DNA from: Kineosporia babensis
GTDB lineage: Bacteria > Actinomycetota > Actinomycetes > Actinomycetales > Kineosporiaceae
Assembly (NCBI RefSeq): GCF_021129305.1
Contig: NZ_JAJOMB010000038.1
Span: forward strand, 1 to 50,519
DNA length: 50,519 bases
Direction: 5' to 3'
This document shows positions 32,715-41,168 of the stretch, one piece after another (positions within the stretch are counted from its first letter, which is position 1; each line of letters starts with the position of its first letter). The notes under the pieces are model-generated. The model had not been told where the DNA came from and did no database searches. It was given only the letters and a program-made list of their open reading frames with translations. The position numbers and the translations under genes were made by a program.

Positions 32715-33929
32715 ATGATGAAGTCGCCACGCGCCCTGCTCGTCGTTCCTGCAGTTGTCGGTCTCGCCTTGGGGCTGGCTGCCTGCGGTGGTGATGAGGA
32801 TGCGCCTGCGGGCGGTGAGGTCACCTCGCTGGCCCTTTGGGACGCCTTCACCCAGTACGACGACAACTCGGCCTACGGCCAGCTCATCTCCACCTGCGAG
32901 ACCGAGACCGGCATCACCATCGAGCGCACCGCCGATCAGGCCTATCTGGACACGATGCTGCAGGGGGCCAGCTCCGGTAATCTGCCGAACCTGGCCATCG
33001 TCGACAACCCGTCGATCGCGACTTACGCCAATGTTGGTCTGCTGGTGGACAATTCCCAGACCGGCCTGGACACCTCCGAGGTGCGCCCCAACGTGCTGGC
33101 GGCGGCGGAGGTCGACGGCAAGGTCTATGGCAGTTCGCTGGGGTCGAACACCCTGGCGCTGTTCTACAACACCGAACTCTTCGACAAGGCCGGGCTGGAA
33201 CCGCCCACCACCTGGGACGAACTGCGCAGTGCAGCCAAGGCGCTGAGCAAGGACGACGTGAACGGCATCGGCTTCTCGGCGATCAACACCGAGGAGGGGA
33301 CGTTCCAGTTCGAGCCGTTCTTCTGGGGTGCCGGAGCCGCACTCACTGACATCGGCTCACCGCAGGCGATCCAGGCCCTGCAGCTGTGGACCGACCTGGT
33401 GAACGACGGATCCGCCTCCAAGGCCGTGGTCAGTGCCAACCAGGGCGACATCAACGACCAGTTCACCGCGGGCAAGCTGGGCATGATGGTCAACGGCACC
33501 TGGCAGTTGGCCGGGCTGGACGAGGCCGGTACCCCTTACACGGTCGTCCCGGTGCCGGCCGCCGACGGTGGCCCGGCCCCCAGCCCCCTGGGCGGGGAGT
33601 TCATCGAGGTGGTGGCTAGCGACGAAGCCCACCAGAAGGCCAGCGGCGAGTTCGCGCAGTGCATGGTCGATCCGGAGAACCTCAAGGCCTGGGCGACGGG
33701 CCAGAGCTACATCCTGCCCACCGAGGAGGCCGCCGATCAGCAGGCGGCCGACAACCCGGCCCTCAAACCCTGGGTCGAGGCCATTGCCGTGGCCAAGGGG
33801 CGCACGGCCGATCTGGGCGCGGACTACCCCAAGACCTCGGAGCAGATCTGGACCGCCATCCAGAAGTCCTTGTCCGGGGCGGCCACGCCGGCCGAGGCCC
33901 TCAAGGCCGGCGCCGACGCCCTGGGTTGA
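32715..33929 (+). CDS. ABC sugar transporter, solute-binding lipoprotein
   Basis: The protein is 404 aa from ATG 32715 (ATG 32718 also possible) with GAGGAG upstream. The signal peptide SPRALLVVPAVVGLALGLAAC ends in a lipobox LAAC, giving a membrane-anchored lipoprotein. The mature protein is a family 1 extracellular solute-binding protein: WDAFTQYDDNSAYGQLIS, LPNLAIVDNPSIATYA, YGSSLGSNTLALFYNTELFD, GLEPPTTWDELRSAAKAL and FTAGKLGMMVNGTWQL are standard blocks. It captures an oligosaccharide for the two permeases that follow. Repressed by LacI through the operators just upstream. No ATPase gene is in the operon, so a shared MsiK-type ATPase elsewhere is expected. Confidence 0.9.
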   Translation: MMKSPRALLVVPAVVGLALGLAACGGDEDAPAGGEVTSLALWDAFTQYDDNSAYGQLISTCETETGITIERTADQAYLDTMLQGASSGNLPNLAIVDNPSIATYANVGLLVDNSQTGLDTSEVRPNVLAAAEVDGKVYGSSLGSNTLALFYNTELFDKAGLEPPTTWDELRSAAKALSKDDVNGIGFSAINTEEGTFQFEPFFWGAGAALTDIGSPQAIQALQLWTDLVNDGSASKAVVSANQGDINDQFTAGKLGMMVNGTWQLAGLDEAGTPYTVVPVPAADGGPAPSPLGGEFIEVVASDEAHQKASGEFAQCMVDPENLKAWATGQSYILPTEEAADQQAADNPALKPWVEAIAVAKGRTADLGADYPKTSEQIWTAIQKSLSGAATPAEALKAGADALG

Positions 33930-33933
33930 TCCA

Positions 33934-34869
33934 GTGTCCTCGACCTTGACCGCGTCCCCCCGGACCGATCTGCCTGACCAGAACGCGGCGCGCCTGCGGG
34001 CGCGCCGCCTCCGGCAGCTGACGGCCATCGGCTTCATCACCCCGGTCGTGCTGTTCGTCGTCATCTTCTTCGTTGTCCCCATCGTGCGCAGCCTGTGGCT
34101 GTCGACGCAGGACTGGACCGTCGCGTCCTTCATCACCGGCGAGGCCCCCTTCATCGGGTTCGACAACTACACCACCGCGCTGGGCCGTCCTGAGTTCGGC
34201 GACATCGCCCTGCAGACGGTCATCTTCACGGTCGCCTCGCTGGCCGGGCAGTTCGTCATCGGGCTGGCCCTGGCGTTGTTCTTCAACCGCTACTTCCCGC
34301 TGTCCGGGCTCCTGCGATCGCTGCTGCTGTTGCCGTGGCTGCTTCCGGTCCTGGTCTCGGCCACGGTCTGGCGATGGATGTTCAACCCCGACTACGGCAT
34401 CGTCAACGCCGCACTGGGCAGCCACATCGGCTGGCTCTCGGACCCGAACTGGTCACTGCCGGCGGTCATCATCGCCAACATCTGGCTGGGGGTCCCGTTC
34501 AACCTGGTCCTGCTCTACAGCGGCCTGCAGGGCGTTCCGGCCACCCTCTACGAGGCGGCCGCGCTCGACGGCGCCTCCGGCTGGCAGCGTTTCCGGACCA
34601 TTACCTGGCCGCTGCTGCGCCCGGTCACCGGCATCACCCTGCTGCTCGGGCTGGTGTACACGGTCAAGGCCTTCGACATCATCTGGGTGATCACCAAGGG
34701 CGGCCCGATCAACAGCTCCGACACCCTGGCCACCTGGGCCTACCGGATCTCGTTCGAAGGCGATCACCAGCTGGGCCTGGGCACCGCGATCGGCGAGCTG
34801 CTGGTGATCATCGCCCTGATCTTCGGGTTGCTGCACATCCGCGCCCAGCGACGGGAGAACGACCTGTGA
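33934..34869 (+). CDS. ABC sugar transporter permease 1 (MalF-like)
   Basis: The protein is 311 aa from GTG 33934, five bases after the binding-protein stop; the longer frame from 33568 lies inside that gene. Six membrane helices are expected; clearest are GFITPVVLFVVIFFVVPIV, VIFTVASLAGQFVIGLALAL, LLLLPWLLPVLVSATVW and ITLLLGLVYTVKAFDIIWV. The EAA coupling motif YEAAALDGASGWQRFRTITWPLL is present at about 208-230, where the ATPase subunit docks. The stop overlaps the next GTG by four bases. Confidence 0.9.
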   Translation: MSSTLTASPRTDLPDQNAARLRARRLRQLTAIGFITPVVLFVVIFFVVPIVRSLWLSTQDWTVASFITGEAPFIGFDNYTTALGRPEFGDIALQTVIFTVASLAGQFVIGLALALFFNRYFPLSGLLRSLLLLPWLLPVLVSATVWRWMFNPDYGIVNAALGSHIGWLSDPNWSLPAVIIANIWLGVPFNLVLLYSGLQGVPATLYEAAALDGASGWQRFRTITWPLLRPVTGITLLLGLVYTVKAFDIIWVITKGGPINSSDTLATWAYRISFEGDHQLGLGTAIGELLVIIALIFGLLHIRAQRRENDL

Positions 34870-35693
34870 CAGCCATCTTCCGCCGGCAGCGCTGGCTGCT
34901 GACCCTCGTCGGCGTCCTGGTCTGCGGGGTCATGCTCTTCCCGCTGTACTGGATGGTCAACGTCTCGCTGACCAAACCGCAGAACGTGATTTCCACGCCG
35001 CCGCACCTTTTCCCCACCGATCCCACGTTCGACGGCTACCGCCATGCCCTCGACACCCAGTTGCCCAACCTGGTGACCAGCCTGATCATCGCGTTCGGGA
35101 CCGTCCTGATCACCCTGGCCATCGCCCTGCCCGCCTCCTACGGCATGTCCAAGCTGCGCGCTCCTGGGCGCGGCCTGATCATGTTCATCTTCCTGCTGGC
35201 CCAGATGATTCCCGGAATTGTCATGGTGATGGCTCTTTTCGCGATCTACCAGCAGATCGGGCTGCTCAACAGTTACCCGGGGCTGATGCTGGCCAACGCC
35301 ACCGGCGCGGTACCAGTAGCGGTGTTCATTCTGCGGGCCTTCATGCTGCAGATCCCGGACGAGCTGATCGAGGCGGCCAAGCTGGACGGCGCGGGGGAGT
35401 GGCGGGCCTTCTGGGCCATTGTCGTTCCGCTCAGCCGCAACGCGATCCTGACTGCCTCGCTGCTGACCTTCCTGGCCTCCTGGGGTGACTTCCTCAACGC
35501 CCGTTCCCTGACCACCGGGAACAGCATCGTCCCCTTCAGCCTCGGGTTGTTCCGCTTCATCGGCGCCAACACCCAGGACTGGAACGCCGTGATGGCCTCG
35601 GCCGTGATCGCGGCAGTGCCCGCGACCGTGCTGCTGATCTTTGCGCAGCGCTACGTCGCCGCCGGCGTGACCGCTGGTGCGGTCAAGGACTGA
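34866..35693 (+). CDS. ABC sugar transporter permease 2 (MalG-like)
   Basis: The protein is 275 aa from GTG 34866 in a GTGA overlap with permease 1. It is a MalG-type permease: helix LTLVGVLVCGVMLFPLYWMV, LIIAFGTVLITLAIALPASY, IMFIFLLAQMIPGIVMVMAL, and the EAA loop IEAAKLDGAGEWRAFWAIVVPLSRN (key EAA...G) before the last helices. Together with permease 1 it forms the channel for the sugar captured by the lipoprotein. Followed after 32 bp by the GH31 gene. Confidence 0.9.
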   Translation: MTAIFRRQRWLLTLVGVLVCGVMLFPLYWMVNVSLTKPQNVISTPPHLFPTDPTFDGYRHALDTQLPNLVTSLIIAFGTVLITLAIALPASYGMSKLRAPGRGLIMFIFLLAQMIPGIVMVMALFAIYQQIGLLNSYPGLMLANATGAVPVAVFILRAFMLQIPDELIEAAKLDGAGEWRAFWAIVVPLSRNAILTASLLTFLASWGDFLNARSLTTGNSIVPFSLGLFRFIGANTQDWNAVMASAVIAAVPATVLLIFAQRYVAAGVTAGAVKD

Positions 35694-35725
35694 TCTGCTT
35701 CCCTCAGCTTCATTGGAGTTCACTG

Positions 35726-37747
35726 ATGTTCGAGAAGACGTCCACCTCGCTCACCTGGCGTGGCGGTGGAGAACTGGTGCAGGTCGATGCCTGGGGGCGC
35801 GACAGCGTCCGCACCCGGGCCACCTTCGCTCCCGAGGTGGCGGACCACGACTTCGCTCTGCTGCCCCCCAAGCCCTGCGAGGTGACGATCGATGTGAACG
35901 GCGACACCGCCCGAATCGTCAACGGCCGCCTCACCGTCGTCCTCACCCAGGAGGAGACGCTGGACTGGCAGACCGGTTACGCGCTCAACCGTCTGGACAT
36001 CACCTACCTCGACGCCGACGGCAAGGTGCTGCTGCGTGAGGCCGAGGCCGGCGGCGCCCTCAAGCTGCGGGCCCGCGACTACCGCCCCATCATCGGCTCT
36101 AAGGCATTCCGGCTCACCGCCTCGTTCCAGTCCCGGCGCGACGAGCACCTGGTCGGCATGGGCCTGTACCAGCAGACAGTGCTGGATCTGAAGGGCAGCA
36201 CCCTCGAACTGGCACACCGCAACTCCCAGGCCTCGGTTCCGTTCGTGGTCTCGGACGCCGGGTACGGTTTCCTCTGGCACAACCCGGCCATCGGACGGGC
36301 CACCTTCGGGAACAACCGCACCGAGTGGCACGCCGAATCCACCGAGCAACTGGACTACTGGATCACCGCAGCCGGGTCCCCGCGGCAGATCGCGGCCGCC
36401 TACGCCGACGCCACCGGCCACGTTCCGATGATGCCCGAGTACGGGCTCGGCTTCTGGCAGTGCAAGCTGCGCTACTGGAACCAGGAGCAACTGCTGGAAG
36501 TAGCCCGCGAGCACCGGCGCCGCGACATCCCGATCGACGTCATTGTCGCCGACTTCTTCCACTGGCCGAAGATGGGCGACTTCCGCTTCGAGGAGGAGTT
36601 CTGGCCCGACCCCCAGGCGATGGTCGACGAACTGCGAGAGCTCGACATCGAACTGATGGTCTCGGTGTGGCCGCAGATCGCCCTGGACTCGGAGAACTAC
36701 GCCGAACTGCGACGCAACAACCACCTGGTGCGGGCCGAGCGAGGACTGGATGTGCACATGGCCTTCGGTGGGCGCAGCGCATTCGTCGACGTCACCCACC
36801 CGGGCGCTCGCGAGGCGATCTGGCAGCTCGCCCGCCGGAACTACTACGACCTGGGCATCAAGCTGTTCTGGCTCGACGAGGCCGAACCCGAATACGCCGT
36901 CTACGATTTCGACAACTACCGCTACCACCTCGGCCCCAACGTGCAGATCGGCAACCTCTACCCACAGATGTTCTCGCGCACCTTTCACGACGGGATGACG
37001 GACGCGGGGCAGGACCAGATCGTCAACCTGGTGCGCTCAGCATGGGCCGGCAGCCAACGCTACGGCGCCCTGGTCTGGTCCGGCGACATCGGATCAACCT
37101 TCGAGGATCTACGCCGTCAGGTGGTAGCGGGTATCCAGATCGGGATGGCCGGCATCCCCTGGTTCACCACCGACATCGGCGGCTTCCACAGCGGCGACTC
37201 CCGCGACCCGAATTTCCGCGAGTTGCTCGTGCGCTGGTTCCAGTTCGGCACCTTCTCCCCGGTCATGCGACTACATGGTGACCGCCAGCCCTCCACCTCA
37301 GTGATCGCCGCCGACGGATCGCCCCGGGTGGCGACCGGTGCCGACAACGAGATCTGGAGCTTCGGCGAAGAGGCGTACGACATCCTTCAGGGCCTGGTGC
37401 GGCTACGGGAACGCCTACGGGACTACACCCGCGAGCAGATGCGACAGGCTCACGAAGACGGGCAGCCGGTGATGCGGGGACTGTTCTACGAGTTCGCCGA
37501 CGACCCTGCGGCCTGGGACGTGGCCGACGAGTACCTTTTCGGACCGGACCTGCTCATCGCCCCGGTCATGGAACCCGGAGCTCGCTCCCGAGAGGTCTAC
37601 CTGCCGGCCGGATCGAGCTGGACCGACCTGCGCGACGGTACCGAGCATCAGGGCGGAATCACGATCACGGTCGCTGCTCCCTTGGAGAGCATCCCGGTGT
37701 TCGCCCGGGACGGTGCCCTTCCCGAGTTGATCGGTGTTCCGGCATGA
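35726..37747 (+). CDS. Glycoside hydrolase family 31, alpha-xylosidase-like
   Basis: The protein is 673 aa from ATG 35726, with TGGAG at seven bases. N-terminal beta-sandwich, then a (beta/alpha)8 barrel: GFWQCKLRYWNQEQLLEVA, IDVIVADFFHWP, nucleophile Asp384 in KLFWLDEAEPE and acid/base Asp454 in ALVWSGDIGSTFEDLR, followed by GIPWFTTDIGGFHSGD. The WLDEAEPE form and the WQCKLRY/ADFFHW motifs fit the alpha-xylosidase branch rather than alpha-glucosidases. No signal peptide: it would remove alpha-xylosyl units from imported oligosaccharides such as xyloglucan fragments, working with the GH43 protein. Its last 83 bp overlap the convergent gene ending at 37665. Confidence 0.85.
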   Translation: MFEKTSTSLTWRGGGELVQVDAWGRDSVRTRATFAPEVADHDFALLPPKPCEVTIDVNGDTARIVNGRLTVVLTQEETLDWQTGYALNRLDITYLDADGKVLLREAEAGGALKLRARDYRPIIGSKAFRLTASFQSRRDEHLVGMGLYQQTVLDLKGSTLELAHRNSQASVPFVVSDAGYGFLWHNPAIGRATFGNNRTEWHAESTEQLDYWITAAGSPRQIAAAYADATGHVPMMPEYGLGFWQCKLRYWNQEQLLEVAREHRRRDIPIDVIVADFFHWPKMGDFRFEEEFWPDPQAMVDELRELDIELMVSVWPQIALDSENYAELRRNNHLVRAERGLDVHMAFGGRSAFVDVTHPGAREAIWQLARRNYYDLGIKLFWLDEAEPEYAVYDFDNYRYHLGPNVQIGNLYPQMFSRTFHDGMTDAGQDQIVNLVRSAWAGSQRYGALVWSGDIGSTFEDLRRQVVAGIQIGMAGIPWFTTDIGGFHSGDSRDPNFRELLVRWFQFGTFSPVMRLHGDRQPSTSVIAADGSPRVATGADNEIWSFGEEAYDILQGLVRLRERLRDYTREQMRQAHEDGQPVMRGLFYEFADDPAAWDVADEYLFGPDLLIAPVMEPGARSREVYLPAGSSWTDLRDGTEHQGGITITVAAPLESIPVFARDGALPELIGVPA

Positions 37748-38213
37748 GCTGGCATCCGCCCGTATACACGACACCCAGCCACTGCGATGCGCAACCCATG
37801 CAGGTGCTCCCGGTCATCCACTCCGGGGCGTTCTGCGAACGGCGCAGGGAGCAGAACCGGAAGGTCGCTCTTCGCGCCTTCAGCAACGCTGCCACCATCT
37901 GCTTGTCGGTGGCGGGGTCTCCGCTGATCTCCTTCGCGTCGGCGGGACCGTAAACGAGCGGGTAGACGCCCTGCCAGCGGCCCACCGGGCGCGCGATGAG
38001 AGCCCTGGGCCCATCGATCTGGAGCATCAGCTGAAGGGGTCTGCCAGCGACGTACCAAGGCTTGGAGTCGTCCTGGTCGATGTCCCCAGGGTCCAGCGGC
38101 TGCTCGAGTACTTCCCAGGCGGCGCCGTAGACGTCCAGGAACTGGTCGCGGTCGATGCTGAGCTGTGCCGCCAGAGCGTCCTCGAGGCGTTCCGGCGTGG
38201 TGGGGTGCGGCAT
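37665..38213 (-). CDS. Hypothetical protein with Cys-rich knuckle (182 aa)
   Basis: ATG 38213 with AAGGAG at ten bases, 18 bp after the preceding gene on the same strand. Not recognised. A possible zinc knuckle lies at about 117-142: FRFCSLRRSQNAPEWMTGST, then CMGCASQWLGVVY. Two Cys pairs of this kind can bind a metal, though the first pair has only one clear Cys. The last 28 codons run antisense to the end of the GH31 gene, so the C-terminal tail may be a recent extension. Co-directional and closely spaced with the 38232 and 38617 genes, it is the third member of the SMC-like ATPase operon. Role unknown. Confidence 0.6.
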   Translation of the reverse strand: MPHPTTPERLEDALAAQLSIDRDQFLDVYGAAWEVLEQPLDPGDIDQDDSKPWYVAGRPLQLMLQIDGPRALIARPVGRWQGVYPLVYGPADAKEISGDPATDKQMVAALLKARRATFRFCSLRRSQNAPEWMTGSTCMGCASQWLGVVYTGGCQLMPEHRSTREGHRPGRTPGCSPREQRP

Positions 38214-38231
38214 GGCAGTGCAGCTCCTTGG

Positions 38232-38624
38232 TTAGGTACGTGAACTTCGGTTGCTGACGATTTCCTCGACAAGCGCTGTCAGGTAGGAAACTTCGGCGAC
38301 GGTCGCCGACAGGTCGTAGGCATGGTGGTGGCAGGCGCTCGACAGGGCGTTCCAGGCATAGGTCGCCTCCCGGGAGGCCGGGGTGCCATCAAGAGCGCGG
38401 AGAGCGACGAGCTTGCTTGCCCATCGGGTGCGGGGTCCATGTGGTCCCGCACCGTTGGCTCGTCCGAGAGTATTGAGCCAATCATCAATTTCATGCTCCA
38501 GGGCGGCACGAGTCAGCGTGGCGGCTGCTCTGGCCCGGCGATCCACTGGGAACGGTGACTGATCGCCAAGCGCCGTGCGCGCCGCGCTCAGCAAGGTCAG
38601 CGCCGGGTTCTGGTGCTCAACCAC
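38232..38624 (-). CDS. Small helical partner of the SMC-like ATPase (130 aa)
   Basis: GTG 38624 overlaps the ATPase stop by eight bases, with GAGG seven bases before, so the two are translationally coupled. The protein is all-helical: ALEHEIDDWLNTLG, an Arg/Lys-rich middle, then YAWNALSSACHHHAYDLSAT and VAEVSYLTALVEEIV. The end (N.LS..CHHHAY...) resembles the C-terminal pattern of HEPN/DUF4145-type helical bundles, and the C-terminus of the ATPase gene next door has a similar AICAAGHHKGLNGNPLTAV block. A tightly linked ATPase plus small helical protein is a common form of prokaryotic defence systems, but this pair matches none I can name. Function inferred from linkage. Confidence 0.6.
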   Translation of the reverse strand: MVEHQNPALTLLSAARTALGDQSPFPVDRRARAAATLTRAALEHEIDDWLNTLGRANGAGPHGPRTRWASKLVALRALDGTPASREATYAWNALSSACHHHAYDLSATVAEVSYLTALVEEIVSNRSSRT

Positions 38625-41049
38625 GGTGAGCCCTCAAATCGGCGAGTGTGTCGCGCAGATCGTCGACGGCGGTCAGCGGATTGCCGTTCAGGCCCTTGTG
38701 GTGTCCGGCGGCGCAGATGGCCATGACCCTGGTCCGGTGAGGCTTGGCTCGCTTCCAGGTATCGACGTCACCCGTCGAGAGAGCCAGATCGACCATGCCC
38801 CTGGTCGTGTGAGCCTTGGCCCAGCCGGCGTCCACCTCGACCCGGCTGGTGCCGGCCCGCAGCCTGCGGTTGAAGTACAGGGTGTGGCAGAGCGACTCGA
38901 TGCTGGCGCGGACCAGTGTGGGCAGGACCAGACGGCGGACCTTGTCGTCCATGTCCGGGTCCTTGGCTACGGACCGGGCGTCGGCCAGCAGATTCCTGGC
39001 CTCGTCACTGTTCTCCCGCACGCGAACCACCGAGCGAAGGTCACGGGCTACCTGGAGCATCGTGGCCGGCAGTTCCAGCCGCCGGACAGCCTCGGCGAGC
39101 CGGTCGTCGTGGGTGAGCACAATGACCTGACGGTCCTGGGCGGCCTCGTGCAGCACCTTGGCCAGCCCGTCGACCTTGGCCGGGTCCATGGCCTGCACCG
39201 GGTCGTCGATCATCAGGAACCCGAACGGGCTGTCGGTCAGCGTAGCTTTGGGCAGAAACACCGACAGGGCCAGCGCATTGGCCTCGCCCTGGCTCAGTAC
39301 GCCCAACGCGGAGACCTTTTCACCGTCAACGGTCGCCGGGAAGTGCACACGGCCCGAAGATGCCCAGGGCTGCAGGACAACGTCGGCGATGTCGACGTTG
39401 CTCTCGTGTCGCAACTGCGACCAGATGGACTGAGTGCGCTCGGACAGCGGTCGCATGCGCTCTGCCCGCAGTGCCTGGGCCTGGCTCTTGATCCAGGCGT
39501 GGGCAGCGTCGACCAGGCGGATCTGATCCTCGGCGGCGACTGCGGCCGTCATGTCGGTGTGCCAGTCGCTCAGGAGCAGAGCCAAGCGCTGCCACTCGTC
39601 TTGACGCGCCTCGATCTCGGCCTGCGCCACCTTGTGCAACTCGCCCAGGGCCGTGGCCAACTGGTTCAGAACGACGGCGCCGCCCGAGGCGAGCTGCTCG
39701 ACAGTGGTCAGAGCAGCCCAGTCCGACCAGGCAGCGCGAGCCTGCTGAACGGCGTCCGCCAACTCCGCGCCGAGTTCGATCGGCTGGGTCAGCGTCGCAG
39801 GCGGGGGGCTGGCCATTCCCAGCAAGACCTGCTTGTGGTTCGCCGCAGCTGTGCGGGCCCGGCCCAGCCGCTTGCTCAGCACCTGATCCTGAACCAGCTC
39901 AGCCCGGGTGCGCTCGGCCCAATCGGCGTCCAAGCGGCCGGTCTCGCAGACCGGGCACGCGGTGTCGCCGGCCTGGTCGTGGTGCTCCAGGGCCAGCCCG
40001 AGCAGCTGTACTCGCCGGGCTGCGGCATCCTCGAAGTCTGCCTGTGCAGAGTTGAGCTCGAGCTGTGCTGCGTGATGATTGGTGATCGCCTGCTGCAGAA
40101 TCTCGGCGGCCGGGCACTTCAGGGACTGCAGTGAAGCCAGCGTGGCCAAGGGACCGCGCTGGTCCACCGCACTCGTGCCGATGATGAGTTCGGCCACCGC
40201 ATCCAGATCCGGGTACCGCTGGTGGGTGAGATCGAACGCCTGCTGAGCACGCTCGTCCTTTGCTCCTCGCAGCAGCGGTGCGAGCGCCGCGCGCTTGTCG
40301 TTCGCCGACTCCTTGGGTGCGCGCACCTTCCCGAGCGCCTGCTTCAGCCGCGACTGAGCGTCAGTGATCTGTTCCAGGCCCAGGATCGGCGAGAGCGCCT
40401 TGTAGAGCTTGCTCGGCTCAGCGACCAGAGAACTGAGCTCGTCGTGGGGGAGGAAGGGCCGGTGGGCCTCCAGCGCGGCACCCCACCCCAGACCTGAGAG
40501 GCCGGGCTGGCGTCGCTGGCCGCGCGCCTGGGTCCAGGTGCGGGCGTCCTGCAGTTTGGTGTCCTTCTCCCACTCGACACCGACGGCGGTCAGGGGCTGG
40601 TCCTGCACCGCGAGTTCGATGGTGATACGGGTGTTCTCGGTCTGGTGAACGTTGCGCCAGGACTCTCTCCAGGCGGCGTTGCGGTTCTTCCAGCGGTAGC
40701 TGTTGCTGGTCAGCGCGACCTCCAGCGCCTCGGCGAAGCTGGACTTGCCGCAGCCGTTGCGCCCCGAGATCACGGTCAGACCAGGTCCCAGCGGCAGCTC
40801 CAGGCGGGAGGTCGGCCCGATACCCCGGAACCCCTCAACCTCGATCGCGGCCAGGTAGGCCCGCGCCGGCTCGGGAGCAGGCTCCGTGAGCTGCGCGATC
40901 GGTTCGGGACGCGCGTCCTCTGCCCCTTCAATGCACTCGTACAGTTCCTTCTCGCCCTGCATCGCCGCGACCACCAGCACCCCGACCTCGTCGCTGATGC
41001 CCTGACTGCTGAGGGCATCGACGACGGTGGAGATCAGATCCTTCGACAT
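38617..41049 (-). CDS. SMC/Rad50-like AAA ATPase
   Basis: The protein is 810 aa from ATG 41049, with AGGGGA six bases before; an in-frame ATG at 41121 lacks one. After an 80-residue N-terminal region comes the ABC-type head: IEVEGFRGIGPTSRLEL, Walker A SGRNGCGKSSFAEAL (about 93-107), then long helical arms (about 230-560). Midway is a CPVC pair (about 364-367) resembling a zinc hook. Signature LSQGEANALALSVFLP is at about 583-598 and Walker B FGFLMIDDPVQAMD at about 608-621, followed by the switch IVLTHD. A roughly 170-residue helical C-terminal extension follows. Rad50/RecF-like ATPases of this kind sense DNA or ends; in defence systems they activate an effector. The effector would be the C-terminal domain or the small partners. 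Defence role is inference. Confidence 0.75.
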   Translation of the reverse strand: MSKDLISTVVDALSSQGISDEVGVLVVAAMQGEKELYECIEGAEDARPEPIAQLTEPAPEPARAYLAAIEVEGFRGIGPTSRLELPLGPGLTVISGRNGCGKSSFAEALEVALTSNSYRWKNRNAAWRESWRNVHQTENTRITIELAVQDQPLTAVGVEWEKDTKLQDARTWTQARGQRRQPGLSGLGWGAALEAHRPFLPHDELSSLVAEPSKLYKALSPILGLEQITDAQSRLKQALGKVRAPKESANDKRAALAPLLRGAKDERAQQAFDLTHQRYPDLDAVAELIIGTSAVDQRGPLATLASLQSLKCPAAEILQQAITNHHAAQLELNSAQADFEDAAARRVQLLGLALEHHDQAGDTACPVCETGRLDADWAERTRAELVQDQVLSKRLGRARTAAANHKQVLLGMASPPPATLTQPIELGAELADAVQQARAAWSDWAALTTVEQLASGGAVVLNQLATALGELHKVAQAEIEARQDEWQRLALLLSDWHTDMTAAVAAEDQIRLVDAAHAWIKSQAQALRAERMRPLSERTQSIWSQLRHESNVDIADVVLQPWASSGRVHFPATVDGEKVSALGVLSQGEANALALSVFLPKATLTDSPFGFLMIDDPVQAMDPAKVDGLAKVLHEAAQDRQVIVLTHDDRLAEAVRRLELPATMLQVARDLRSVVRVRENSDEARNLLADARSVAKDPDMDDKVRRLVLPTLVRASIESLCHTLYFNRRLRAGTSRVEVDAGWAKAHTTRGMVDLALSTGDVDTWKRAKPHRTRVMAICAAGHHKGLNGNPLTAVDDLRDTLADLRAHRG

Positions 41050-41168
41050 TGCTTTTCCCCTGTTCGAAGTTCTCGACCCTTGTTCTAACCCGCGGCTCGC
41101 CGCCGCAGGCCAGCGACTCATCAGCGGCTCTTCGCCGGAACTGCTGCCGGGGAGCCCCCGTGCTGCGA

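Noticed and set aside
38575-40134. 519-codon + strand frame opposite the SMC-like ATPase
   Set aside because: No ribosome-binding site or domain; the minus strand carries all ATPase motifs.
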